Of a stretch of 64,000 bases of DNA, positions 1 through 9,469 are shown one piece after another. The notes below the pieces were generated by a model. It ran no database searches. It had not been told where the DNA came from and was given only the letters and a program-made list of their open reading frames with translations. Position numbers and translations under genes: made by a program. This DNA comes from Hirundichthys speculiger (Eukaryota; Chordata; Actinopteri; Beloniformes; Exocoetidae): assembly GCA_018398805.1 (NCBI GenBank), contig JAGFBZ010002260.1, positions 2,356,001 through 2,420,000 of the forward strand, read 5' to 3'. Positions within the stretch are counted from its first letter, which is position 1; every line of letters begins with the position of its first letter.

Positions 1-2
1 AA

Positions 3-470
3 TGGTCAGCTATGGAAGTCCAAGAGGCCATCGATGAGCACCAGAGGGAACATCAGACAAGAAAGAGGCCCTCTAGAGCAGAGAGATTTGTGGTGGCAAC
101 GGCAGCAACTGCTACTCCCAGTCCTGTGGCGGAGGAGTTAACTGCAATGAGAGCCAGTGTTCAAGAACCCACTGCACAGGCTAAAAAGAGTGCAGTCACC
201 ACTCCAGAAGCGGGGGCATTAGAAAGAGTGCTGAGCATGCTGGAAAGCCTCCTGGCCAGGACAGCCTCACCAATCCAACAGCCGACCCAGTGGTCACGCC
301 CCTCACCCTGCCGTGTGTGCGGCGAGAAGACTCATATGACACGTGAACACTGCATGAAAGAGAAAAGGTGTTTTGGATGCCTGGAACTTGGTCACCAGAA
401 GAGAGACTGTACAAGAGCCGCGCCACACAAAACCCAGCCTGAGAGCCGCACGCCCAACCAGGGAAACTGA
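3..470 (+). CDS. gag: Gag C-terminal part with two zinc knuckles (partial)
   Basis: The frame is open from the window edge to a TGA at 468-470, so the first methionine at position 12 is probably internal. The C-terminal half carries two CCHC zinc knuckles: the first has spacing CX2CX4HX5C (CRVCGEKTHMTREHC) and the second the classic CX2CX4HX4C (CFGCLELGHQKRDC). These bind genomic RNA during particle assembly in retroelements. The knuckles are followed by a basic, proline-containing tail. The upstream part is rich in A, T, P and E and has no recognisable domain. The stop codon is directly preceded by a GGGAAAC heptamer, and the -1 frame continues into protease. Confidence 0.85.
   Translation, partial: WSAMEVQEAIDEHQREHQTRKRPSRAERFVVATAATATPSPVAEELTAMRASVQEPTAQAKKSAVTTPEAGALERVLSMLESLLARTASPIQQPTQWSRPSPCRVCGEKTHMTREHCMKEKRCFGCLELGHQKRDCTRAAPHKTQPESRTPNQGN
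461..467 (+). promoter_or_regulatory. Putative -1 programmed frameshift heptamer GGGAAAC
   Basis: In the gag frame the bases read G GGA AAC TGA, an exact X XXY YYZ slippery heptamer with the gag stop codon immediately downstream. A one-base backward slip puts ribosomes in the frame that is open from 461 through to the protease stop at 1336. GGGAAAC is a known slip site in retroviral gag-pro/pol frameshifting. I have not folded the downstream sequence to look for a stimulatory pseudoknot. Confidence 0.65.
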
Positions 471-1336
471 GTCACTCACACTCCGGAGGGCAAAGTGTGA
501 GTGCATCATTTCAGACCCTCAAACTAGAAGAAGACCTAAGCTCCCTGTATGAAGAAAGCTGCAAGTCTGCTCAGAACAACAGTGTCATCATTTGCCAAAA
601 CATACATAGGCTCGAGAAAGCAGACGATTTATTCTACACTGACGTGCTGGTGAATGACCAAATCCGATTGCGGGCTCTGCTTGATAGTGGGTCTATGGCT
701 TGCACAATGAGTGAAGGTGCTGAAGCGGAACTCCACAAAGCAGGACTGCTATCGGAGAGCACTCAGTCCAATGAGGATGTCGTTCTGGTGGGCTGTGGCG
801 GTGTGAAAGTGCGGCCCAAGTGCATTTATCAGTTAAAGTTGAGTGTTTATGGACAGGAAATGAGCGTGCCCACACTGGTTGTACCAGGCCAATGTGACCA
901 GATGATAGTAGGAAGCAATGTGATCAAACACCTGCTACGTCAGTTCAAGGAAAATCCCAGCTATTGGCGTGTGATGAACAAAGCGGATTCTTCTGGTGAG
1001 TCAAGCATTGAACAGTTTTTAAGTATGCTCTCAGGTATAACAAGATGGAAGGGCGACGCGATTCCAGACATTATCGGAACTGTAAAGCTTGCTAATGCAG
1101 TGACACTTACCCCCAGACATGAGCACATAGTGTGGGGCAAGCTTCCTGGTGTTGCTCCTGTCTCTCAGGGAAGTGCCATACTAGTGGAGCCGTCAAAGTC
1201 CCAGTCACACAAGAGAAACATCATTGTCGGGAGAACCGTGGCCTCAATGAGTGGTGACAGGTGGGTGCCATTAAAAATTGTGAACACAAGTGACAAGCCT
1301 GTAACACTGAGAAGGAAGGAACACAAAGCTGGCTGA
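461..1336 (+). CDS. pro: Retrotransposon aspartic protease and N-terminal Pol region
   Basis: This frame is -1 relative to gag and open from the GGGAAAC heptamer to TGA at 1334-1336. No ATG is needed if it is expressed by frameshifting. The aspartic protease active site is visible as LLDSGS (D-S-G codons at 683-691), embedded in a strand like those of retropepsins, followed some 70 residues later by the hydrophobic MIVGSNVI segment that corresponds to the conserved second structural motif. The protein would cleave the Gag-Pol polyprotein. The reading frame ends early: the sequence that should lead into reverse transcriptase continues in another frame after a tandem AAGG duplication around 1313-1320, so the stop at 1336 looks like damage rather than a natural end. 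Confidence 0.8.
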   Translation, partial: GKLSHSHSGGQSVSASFQTLKLEEDLSSLYEESCKSAQNNSVIICQNIHRLEKADDLFYTDVLVNDQIRLRALLDSGSMACTMSEGAEAELHKAGLLSESTQSNEDVVLVGCGGVKVRPKCIYQLKLSVYGQEMSVPTLVVPGQCDQMIVGSNVIKHLLRQFKENPSYWRVMNKADSSGESSIEQFLSMLSGITRWKGDAIPDIIGTVKLANAVTLTPRHEHIVWGKLPGVAPVSQGSAILVEPSKSQSHKRNIIVGRTVASMSGDRWVPLKIVNTSDKPVTLRRKEHKAG

Positions 1337-3224
1337 TGTTTCGCCATGTGTGGCGTTGGAAGATTTTGAGCTCAACATGGACCACGCCCATGTCACAGAG
1401 TTGAAGGCACAAAACCAAAGCATGCAGAAGGGCACAGACCATGCCTGTAGCACCCCTGTAGCTCCTACCCTCCAGGACAAACTTAACAGTCTCGGACTGG
1501 ATAAAATCGACGTCAATTCGTGTGAAGTGTCTCCCTTCTGGAAGAGTCAGCTGGTGGAGCTCATACAGAAGTATGAGGACGTGTTTTCCAAGGACAAACT
1601 GGACTGTGGCCACGCCAAGGACTTCGTCCACAGAATCCACCTAACAGATGACCGACCATTCCGACTACCATACCGCCGTGTTCCACCAGGCCAATACCAG
1701 AAGTTAAGAGAAGCCCTCTCTGAGATGGAAGAGAAGGACATAATACGCAAATCCTCCAGTGAGTGGGCCTCTCCTCTGGTACTCGTATGGAAAAAGAGTG
1801 GGGAGTTGCGTATCTGTGTGGACTACCGGTGGCTTAACGCCCGCACGGTGAAGGACGCCCACCCAGTACCCCACCAAGCTGACTGCTTGGCTGCACTCGG
1901 GGGAAATGCTGTATTCAGTGCCATGGACTTGACATCGGGGTTCTATAACATCTCCATGCACGAGCAGGACAAGAAGTTTACGGCCTTCACCACACCAGTA
2001 GGCCTCCACGAGTTCAACCGATTACCACAAGGCCTATGCAACAGCCCAGCGAGCTTTATGCGCCTCATGATGAACATCTTTGGAGACCAAAACTTCTTGA
2101 CGCTACTGTGTTACCTCGACGATGTGCTAGTCTTCGCCCCAAATGAAGATGAAGCCATCAAAAGGCTTGAGATGGTCTTTGGTCGGCTGAGAGAGCACGG
2201 GCTGAAGTTGGCCCCAAAGAAGTGTCACTTCCTTCGGCGGAGCGTCAGGTTTTTGGGTCACATCATTGATGAGAATGGGGTCGCCACCGACCCAGAGAAA
2301 GTGCAAGCCATTACTGCCATGAGTGAAGTGGACCTGATGATGGAGGATGGGGTCACGCCCTCAGCAAAGAAAATCAAGTCCTTCCTCGGTATGGTGATGT
2401 ACTACCAGAGGTTCATACAAAACTGCTCTCGCATGGCGAAGCCTCTGTTCGCCCTGACCGCTGCTGCGACAGGCAGAGCCAACGCAAGACGTGCTATGCA
2501 CTTCAAGAAACTCAGCCCAAGGGATTGGACTCAAGAACAGAGTAATGCATTTAACCAGCTGAAAGCTGCTCTGCTGAGTTCTGTAGTGCTAGCCCATCCT
2601 GACTTCAGTCGGCCGTTCATCCTTTCAACAGACGCCTCATTGGATGGATTGGGCGCTGTAATCTCTCAAGTTCCCGAGGGAGGGAGCAAGGCACGTCCCA
2701 TTGCTTTCGCGAGCAAGTCCCTGACTCGTGCACAGACCAAGTACCCAGCCCACCGTCTGGAGTTCCTCGCCCTCAAATGGGCCGTTTGTGATAAGTTCAG
2801 CCACTGGCTGAAGGGGCATTCTTTTACTGTCTGGACAGATAATAACCCGCTCACGTACATCCTCACAAAGCCCAAGCTGGACGCTTGTGAGCAGCGGTGG
2901 GTGGCGAAGTTGGCACCATACAACTTTAATATCCAGTATATCCCAGGCAGCAAGAACGTCATTGCCGATGCTCTGAGCAGACAACCATTCATACAGACAC
3001 GTGTCAGTGAGAGAATTGTGGCGGAGCCATATGGTGTCTTGCTCGAAGAGGCCCAACACGTCAGAGACGATTCCATACAGAATGTCTTCCGGCTGAGTAC
3101 GAACTGTCAAGAGGTGAAACAGTGTGAGTCTGAGGTGGGATGTCAGTCCATGAGCAGTGAAGAAGTGACAGCAGTCCTGGACGGCCAAATGGAATGGGAG
3201 GAGGGGTCGAAAGGGAGAGAGTGA
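1311..3224 (+). CDS. pol: Reverse transcriptase and RNase H (Pol, frame-disrupted)
   Basis: This frame is open from 1311, just after an in-frame TGA at 1308-1310, to TGA at 3222-3224. No ATG start is expected because the region was part of a longer Pol. The reverse transcriptase catalytic box is YLDD at 2112-2123, flanked upstream by the LPQGLCNSPASF segment typical of Ty3/gypsy and downstream by the thumb region with the FLG motif (SFLGMVMYYQRF). RNase H follows, with STDAS near 2625-2639 and the WTDNNPLTYIL segment near 2833-2865. The IADALSR motif that commonly ends gypsy RNase H is also present near 2961-2981. The enzyme would copy retrotransposon RNA into DNA in cytoplasmic particles. 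The frame is lost in a G/A-rich stretch around 3198-3221. Confidence 0.9.
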   Translation, partial: EGRNTKLADVSPCVALEDFELNMDHAHVTELKAQNQSMQKGTDHACSTPVAPTLQDKLNSLGLDKIDVNSCEVSPFWKSQLVELIQKYEDVFSKDKLDCGHAKDFVHRIHLTDDRPFRLPYRRVPPGQYQKLREALSEMEEKDIIRKSSSEWASPLVLVWKKSGELRICVDYRWLNARTVKDAHPVPHQADCLAALGGNAVFSAMDLTSGFYNISMHEQDKKFTAFTTPVGLHEFNRLPQGLCNSPASFMRLMMNIFGDQNFLTLLCYLDDVLVFAPNEDEAIKRLEMVFGRLREHGLKLAPKKCHFLRRSVRFLGHIIDENGVATDPEKVQAITAMSEVDLMMEDGVTPSAKKIKSFLGMVMYYQRFIQNCSRMAKPLFALTAAATGRANARRAMHFKKLSPRDWTQEQSNAFNQLKAALLSSVVLAHPDFSRPFILSTDASLDGLGAVISQVPEGGSKARPIAFASKSLTRAQTKYPAHRLEFLALKWAVCDKFSHWLKGHSFTVWTDNNPLTYILTKPKLDACEQRWVAKLAPYNFNIQYIPGSKNVIADALSRQPFIQTRVSERIVAEPYGVLLEEAQHVRDDSIQNVFRLSTNCQEVKQCESEVGCQSMSSEEVTAVLDGQMEWEEGSKGRE

Positions 3225-3424
3225 TCTCCTGGTTGGCCCATGACGTGCAAAAGCTCACCCCACCAGGCCAAAGTGCGTTACCTGTATTCTCTCTCAAAGA
3301 TCTCCAGGACAAGCAACAGGAAGACGCTGTGCTAACGAGAGTCATACACTATGTGACACGTGGCAGGAGGCCATCTCGAAGGGAGCGGGTCAATGAGCCT
3401 CTCAGGGTTCAGAAAACACACTAA
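3194..3424 (+). pseudogene. Pol linker between RNase H and integrase, shifted frame
   Basis: This short open stretch continues Pol in a different frame after the break near 3198-3221. It encodes a hydrophilic linker with no recognised catalytic motif. It is lost again at the AC repeat at 3416-3421 (AACACACT), where a 2-bp expansion would account for the switch into the integrase frame. It is unlikely to be translated on its own. Confidence 0.6.
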
Positions 3425-3444
3425 AGCAGTGGGACAAGCTGAAA

Positions 3445-4722
3445 ATGTTGGATGGTATCCTGTACAGAGTGCTTAAGGACTCACTGACTGGGAAAAGGCG
3501 CTACCAGTATGTTGTCGCTGCAGCATTGGTCAAGCAGGCTCTGCAAGGTATCCACGACGAAGCTGGACACCAAGGACAGTCCAGAACCCTGTCGTTGGCA
3601 AAACAGAGGTTCTTTTGGGTCAGTATGGAACAAGATGTCCGGGAGTATGTCAGGTCCTGCAAGCGCTGTGTGGTGAGCAAGACACCGGAACCAGAAGGCA
3701 GAGCTCCTCTCCAAAGCGTTAAGACAACAAGCCCGCTTGAAATAGTTTGTATCGACTTCTGGTCGGCGGAGGTTCCAGCGGGGAAGAATGTCGATGTTCT
3801 GGTCATCACCGACCATTTCACTAAGATGGCTCATGCCTTCCCGTGTCACGATCAGTCAGCTAGGCAAGTTGCTCGCCAACTCTGGGACAGATACTTCTGT
3901 GTCTATGGATTCCCGGAGAGAATCCACTCCGACCAAGGAGCTAACTTCGAGAGCCAGCTGATCCAAGAGTTGTTGCTGATCGCCGGAGTGAAGAAATCGA
4001 GGACGACCGCATATCACCCCATGGGGAATGGCATTGTCGAGCGCTTCAACCGGACACTGGGAAGCATGATCAGAGCTTTACCTCCAAGATCAAAGCAGAA
4101 ATGGCCCCAGATGTTGCAGACATTGACCTTCGCCTACAACTGCACGGCGCACGAGTCGACAGGCTATGCTCCGTTCTACTTAATGTATGGAAGGATCCCT
4201 AGACTCCCAGTCGACGTGATGTTCCATAACGTGGAGAGGGATTGTGATGTCGCCGATTATGACAAATACGTCCTGAAGTTGAGGGAGAACTTGAGGGAGG
4301 CATTATCATCTGCCCAAGTCAATGCTGTCGCCAGCCAGCAACACCAGGCTGAGGTGTATAACAGGAGGGTCAAAGGTCATGACATTGTGGAGGGAGATCA
4401 AGTTCTGCTGGCCAATAAAGGTGAAAGAGGAAGAGGGAGCAAGAAGCTGGTGGACAAATGGGCGTCTACCCCGTATGTGGTGGTTGCAAGGGACCCAGTG
4501 TGTCACACCTACCGTATCAAGAATACCACCAGTGGACATGAAAAGGTAGTGCACCGCAAGTCGACCGAGCTAAGCTGTGATGAGACGCGAAGCGAGGTGT
4601 CGGAAGTGTTGACAAGGGACGTCACAGGGGACTGGACAGCCGAGTGGGTCTTGGGCAGTCCTGCCCCCAGCCTCCCCTCGGAGCATCCTGATGCTGATGA
4701 AGGAACCGAAGATGTTGATTGA
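3445..4722 (+). CDS. int: Integrase (HHCC zinc finger, DD35E core, C-terminal domain)
   Basis: The N-terminal HHCC zinc-binding region is visible at about 3553-3690, with two histidines (HDEAGHQG) and the CKRC cysteine pair. The catalytic triad is intact: Asp at 3754-3756 (CIDFW), Asp at 3931-3933 (HSDQGANFES) and Glu at 4039-4041 (GIVERFNR), with 35 residues between the second and third, the standard D,D35E spacing. The C-terminal region with KLVDKW and TPYVV resembles the GPY/F module of gypsy integrases. The enzyme would insert the cDNA into chromosomes. The first ATG in frame is at 3445, but the real protein would be a cleavage product of Pol. The stop at 4720-4722 is probably premature because a gypsy-like C-terminal tail follows in another frame. 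Confidence 0.9.
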   Translation: MLDGILYRVLKDSLTGKRRYQYVVAAALVKQALQGIHDEAGHQGQSRTLSLAKQRFFWVSMEQDVREYVRSCKRCVVSKTPEPEGRAPLQSVKTTSPLEIVCIDFWSAEVPAGKNVDVLVITDHFTKMAHAFPCHDQSARQVARQLWDRYFCVYGFPERIHSDQGANFESQLIQELLLIAGVKKSRTTAYHPMGNGIVERFNRTLGSMIRALPPRSKQKWPQMLQTLTFAYNCTAHESTGYAPFYLMYGRIPRLPVDVMFHNVERDCDVADYDKYVLKLRENLREALSSAQVNAVASQQHQAEVYNRRVKGHDIVEGDQVLLANKGERGRGSKKLVDKWASTPYVVVARDPVCHTYRIKNTTSGHEKVVHRKSTELSCDETRSEVSEVLTRDVTGDWTAEWVLGSPAPSLPSEHPDADEGTEDVD

Positions 4723-4912
4723 TCTGGATGACAGTGTGAGCCAGCGGGCAATGAGTGTGTCCAGTGTGATTGGTGGGATGCCCAGTGACAACGGCCCCCT
4801 TGACACAGCAAGCAGTGCTATGTCTAGGATAAGAACGAGGGTGGGAAGGCTAGTGAAACCTGTTGATAGGTTAATACAGAATATGACACAGAAGAAAATA
4901 TATTCAGTCTGA
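4691..4912 (+). pseudogene. C-terminal Pol tail in shifted frame
   Basis: This frame overlaps the end of integrase and runs to TGA at 4910-4912. It ends in a basic segment (RIRTRVGRLVKPVDRLI) that resembles the basic tail after the integrase in gypsy Pol proteins. I infer another small indel near 4690-4722 separated it from the integrase frame. No independent function is suggested. Confidence 0.45.
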
Positions 4913-5229
4913 TCTTGCTAGGTCCTCGTTTGTGAGGTTAACTCCCCTGTAAGACACCAAGTACGTAAAGATGTTTGTATTAAGCAGACATTACAAAAGT
5001 AGTGGTAGTTATTACACTCCTTATTTTGGAAAAAAGAAGGTACATGTGATGTTGCCTTAGTTATAGTGTACGAGGTGGTGTATAAGGCACCCCTTTTGCA
5101 GGTGTATTCATAAGGGTTGCGCAGCCCTTGTGAGTCATTTTCTCAGTTAAGTGAGTAACTCTTTAGTTGCAGAAGTTTAATGTATGGGAGTACACTGCTG
5201 AATATTTTGGTGAAGTTCAGGGGGGAGTA
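4913..5229 (+). other. Retrotransposon 3' untranslated region with polypurine tract
   Basis: There is no coding potential between the last Pol codons and the LTR. A purine run (AGGGGGGAG, 5219-5227) lies three bases before the LTR and is the expected plus-strand primer (polypurine tract). Confidence 0.7.
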
Positions 5230-5560
5230 TGTAGCCAAGTCAAAATTTCTTATTATGTTTTGTTTATTTATTTTCCCTAAAATCTTTCTTCTGTGTTGTG
5301 AACTTCCCCAAAATGATTTTTTCCTCCTGTAAAATAAGAGAAAAGAAAGGTTCCTACGGTGATTTTGAATTGTATCCCCTTCGTTCCCCTGGGGTGTTGT
5401 TTTGGCGTTGCACCACCTAGAGTCAGAGAGCTGTGTGTGCTCTGAGCTTGGAGAGTTGCAATGTGGCTCTGTGTGTGTGACGCCTGTGTTTTTCCTTTAT
5501 TCTGAAGAATAACCTCCCATAGATGCTCAACTCCAGTGTGTGTCTCACTCCCTAACTACA
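5230..5560 (+). repeat. 3' LTR of the Ty3/gypsy element
   Basis: The 331-bp segment starts TGTAG and ends CTACA, giving the TG...CA ends and 5-bp inverted termini usual for LTRs. It follows the polypurine tract directly. It is AT-rich at its start and contains AATAAC at about 5507 as a possible weak polyadenylation signal. The partner LTR lies outside the window, so the exact end rests on the inverted termini. Confidence 0.8.
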
Positions 5561-6009
5561 TAACACAACGCAGAAAAGCAGCTGCCACAAGTGTAAGTGT
5601 AAATACATTTCACAAAAATATTTAAAATTTGGAGCACAAGTCCAATGTTTTTATAGCTTTCTTGTTATCTGAAGGGCCTCTTCCCTTTCATCCTTGTCAA
5701 TAGTCTTGTCATACGCCACACCTGACACCCGTTCCGGCCGTTCCGGCCTGCGCACACATTATTCTTCACCTCTTTTCCACTCTCTCCCTTTCTGTTGACT
5801 CTCATTCACACACATGTATTCTGTCTCGCTGCGGCTCAACTTCAACTTTCTAGGTTATACCTCCACCTCTCGACATTTTCCACCATGTGCTCCCTGCTCT
5901 CACTGCAAAACCTGCAATCCTGATATTCATGTTAATCCTATTTTGGCACCTACTTAAAAAAAATGCAGATTAATTACACCCTCAACCCATCAACATAGCA
6001 ACATTTTTC
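5561..6009. other. Intergenic, no gene seen
   Basis: AT-rich flank downstream of the LTR. The first five bases (TAACA) would be the target duplication if the insertion made a 5-bp one. Nothing else is recognised. Confidence 0.4.
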
Positions 6010-6370
6010 CCCTACAAGAGTTGCCTCCCCCTGGAGATCCGTGGACCCCTCAAGGTTTTTTTTTTTTTTTTTGCCCCAGGAAGTGCTCAAAGACCAGAAA
6101 ATTATCTGGAGGTGTTACACAGACATCAATCTGATCGGGCCCGATGGCATCTGTGGGAGGCAATCCCTCTCCACAGAAACCCCACCGCACAACCCACGGG
6201 GCCCAAAAGAATTATTGATAACATCCCAGTACCAGACCTCCCAAGCACCTCCAGATGTTTTTTTTGTCCAGACCCTGACTAGTCAGAGCTTTTAGGAGAG
6301 CACAAGGAGGACTAGCTCCTTACTATGTCATAATGTTATGCTTGATTGGTGTAAGCTACCGTTCTGTTTC
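6010..6370 (+). repeat. Degenerate dispersed repeat resembling a fish non-LTR 3' end
   Basis: The run of wording from GATCGGGCCCGATGGCATC through CAGTACCAGACCTCCCAAG to CATAATGTTATGCTTGATTG resembles the 3' region of a dispersed repeat common in fish genomes. The copy is degenerate and holds a long T-run at 6056-6072. The match is by memory of the repeat's general pattern, so confidence is low. Confidence 0.3.
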
Positions 6371-9203
6371 ACTGAAAATTCTTTTTTGCAGCTTCACAGT
6401 TATATCACAAGTACAAGATGAAACCGTGTAATAAAATATATTTGAATGCATCAAGAAAATGCATAGGCGACTGGTGTTATAAAAATAACTTTACTTTCAG
6501 TTTAAATTATCAAGGGAATCCTCTTGGTGGTGTCATGCACATGAGGCAACTAACAGATATAAATAATCAACACTCTTTGACCATAGATACAATAATGTGA
6601 AAAAGAAATTACACCCTCTTTCAGATTAGGGGCATTTTCATACCATTGAAAGATCTGATCTATATTAGGAGTTCAAATTTGTTGAACAAATGGCAAATTA
6701 TATTACACAGAGTTAAAGAAGACATATTAGCAGTAGCAGCCAGGTTTTGCTCATCAAATGGACTTGATTGATTTTCACTCTTTAAATTTGACTATACATG
6801 TAAAAGTAGATGTTTTGGCCTTTTTCATGGTCTGAAGGTGTTAAAGGTGTGTTGTAACAATACCAAAAAGGAAGAAATGATCTTTAAGAAGCATTTGTTT
6901 TTGCCCACCAATCTGGGAAAGGTTAGAAGTCAACTTCCCAACAATTTGTGATAAAGATTTTTCACAAGTAGAAAACATCAAAAGGAGCTACTGGTCTTTC
7001 CAGAGGCAAACATCCCAGCAAGTTAGAACCAAAGCCAGACTCTGTCGTATTTAGAGAAATTACAAAAAAACCCAGGAGCTTAATCTTATGTGAAAGTTCA
7101 TGACACTACTAATCTAATACAACTGCACAAATAGCCTATGCTCATTTGGATGGGAATACAGTAAAAAGCTGTTTCACTCTCTCTCTAAAAAAAAAAAAAA
7201 AAGGTTTAAGACTTCTAGAATAATGACCTATGGACACATGAGACCACAGTGGACTTGTTTGGCTGTCACATTTGGTGAAAATCAAAACTCGGTGTTCTAA
7301 CTGACAAGAACAGTGTGTTAATTTGAGCTTGTGTTGCACCCGCGGGAGCAAAACAGAGACCCAAGACCAGCGTTCCTGGCAGTCGCTGAGTCAGCCATAA
7401 ACATCTCTGCATAGTAAAGTGTTCAAGTCAAACGTGAGACCACCTTACAGCTTAAAGCTTGGCCAATTTCAATCCCAACGGCAAATTCTTACTAGAACAA
7501 CTGAAAATTAAAATATAGGTGTTACAATGGTCAAGGTGCAGACTTCAACTTAAATATAGAGAAATAAAATACTGTGGTGGGACCTTAAGAAAGCCTTGAA
7601 TAAATGAATGCCTTAAGAACAGGTTTACTTGAAGTCAGTGATGTCAGAGGTGGTTCTACAAGCTGCTTCGTGGGATGTAGTTTTGTGCACATTACTTCTG
7701 CATTTGGTTTAGTTTTTTGCCTGCCAATTCACAGAAAAAAAAGAGACATTTTTTTTTTCAATTTCTAAACTGCAGTGTGATTATTAAAAAAATCCCAGCT
7801 ATTTTGTGTATGCAGACTGTCTCCTCGTCATCATTCACATCGTCACCGAAGCATTTCCAATTCATCTTATGGCAATTCAATTAATCTTTGAGGGAAACCT
7901 ACTATTGAGAGATCAGCTTAGATTTCTTTTCTTTTTTTTTTAAAACAGGGTTTTGGTAAAACATTTAAACCTTTTCTAAAGGGAATTAACTATAAAGTCT
8001 GAAAGAAGTCCAGGAATACATGCAAAGGCATTAGCTTAAAACGTCCAAAACTTTGGGAAAAATCACAATAATTCACGTTTATATGGCCTTAACACAGTTT
8101 GTACTTTTATCTTATGTAGTCACGTAGCAGGCGTCAGTGGAGGTCTGGCAGTTAGAGCCAGAGTGTTCATGTGCTGAATGTTAATGGTGTGCTTTGCCAG
8201 AGACCACAAGAGTATCTTGATCTTATTCCAAATGTCACTTAAAAGGGATTCATCCCAAGTGGTCAAGGAGGGATACCGATACTACTACTGGACTCAGGCC
8301 TGACTTGTTTTACAGTGTGTGTCATTAAAATATTCTCTCAAAGATATCTTCAACACTGGAAGTGGTGAACAGTAAAGTATTTGGGTTGTAAGAACCAATT
8401 AAAGAGTCGCGAAAGACAACTGTTAGATGTTTTTGCTCACAGTAAACTATACTGACTCAGCAGAACCACAGATCACATCTGCAGACATCTGAATTTATTG
8501 GAGATAATTAGGGAAGGTAGAAACATTTGGGAAGGTTTTGCAGCAGATGTTGTATGTCAGAGTGAAAACAAAGCTACTGCACGACTGCTCAAAGCATTTC
8601 CTGCTCACAAACTGGGGATCGTAATGAAAAGACTTAAACATGATATCTGTGTGTATGCATTGCTACCGGTCCCTGGAGTGGGACAGACCATAATTTTAAT
8701 TTATATTAGAGCCTCAACTACTGAAGGAGATCTGAGACATTTTTTCATCAACAGATCAACTAGAACAAGAACATTTAAACTTGAGGGAAAAAAATATGGA
8801 AGTCACAAAATATTCACAATTAGCACTGAAACTCCCATCTTTTGTGATGGTGTGAATTTTTTCAGATATGGACTTCGCTTAAGAAAACCATTGAACTTCA
8901 ATGAGGTTCCACTTTTCTTATAACCACCAACAGATCTGCTTTGTAGGGGGGAACCTCGTCATAAGTCTCAAAGTATCATTCAATTCCAAAACTGCCTTAA
9001 ATTGTCCTAAATCTTTTTTGGGGGAAGAGAGAAAAATTTAAGGGTGTTTGAGCACTCCACAAAAAGGTCTTAGATCCTTAAATATTTCTGAAAAAGAAAA
9101 ACGGGAGAAATGAGCAAAGAAAAAAGGTGTCCTAAACTTGTGAGGTATGGGAATGCTGCCAAGCATGTTTAACAAAAAATTAGTTTAAGGGTCTCTTCTA
9201 TCC
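6371..9203. other. Unannotated AT-rich sequence
   Basis: No gene or repeat family is recognised here. A + strand frame of 141 codons at 8498-8923 lacks an ATG start, any known motif, or splice-site context, and is best treated as chance. Homopolymer A and T runs are frequent. Confidence 0.35.
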
Positions 9204-9469
9204 TTAAATGCAGGGTAAGGGATTCTGCACGTTTGCAAACCCAGAACACTGTACACCGTTTAAAAAAAAAAAAAAAAAAACCCTGACTCAGTAAAGTGGA
9301 AACAAATAGTGAGGGCAGCCTGCCCCTCAAACCACTAAAAACATTGCTCCAGCCAATAAAAAAGAGGGGGAGGCTTGAGGAAAAACTGGAGGGAGGAAGA
9401 GGGAGGGGCCAGTGTTTTGTTTCAAATATCAGCAGTGTGTCATTCAGAAATTCCTTACCCTACCTTTAA
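9204..9469. mobile_element. Candidate short inverted-repeat element (MITE-like)
   Basis: TTAAATGCAGGGTAAGGG at 9204-9221 is mirrored by CCTTACCCTACCTTTAA at 9453-9469 in inverted orientation with a few mismatches, about 265 bp apart. The inside is purine-rich with an A-run. No clear target duplication was found, so this is only a candidate. Confidence 0.3.

Larger units (their letters stand above)
1..5560 (+). mobile_element. Ty3/gypsy LTR retrotransposon, 3' part (5' end outside window)
   Basis: The segment reads Gag zinc knuckles, aspartic protease, reverse transcriptase, RNase H, integrase, polypurine tract and LTR in that order on the + strand. Integrase downstream of RNase H is the Ty3/gypsy (Metaviridae) arrangement. 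The window starts inside gag, so the 5' LTR, primer binding site and most of Gag are not visible. The coding part is split over three frames by small indels, so this copy is probably dead, but catalytic motifs of all enzymes remain readable, which suggests fairly recent insertion. I do not assign a named fish gypsy family. The 5' target duplication cannot be checked. Confidence 0.95.

Noticed and set aside
8498..8923. 141-codon + strand frame
   Set aside because: Begins with TTG rather than ATG, has no recognised motif, and lies in AT-rich DNA with no splice context. A chance frame of this size is plausible in 64 kb.
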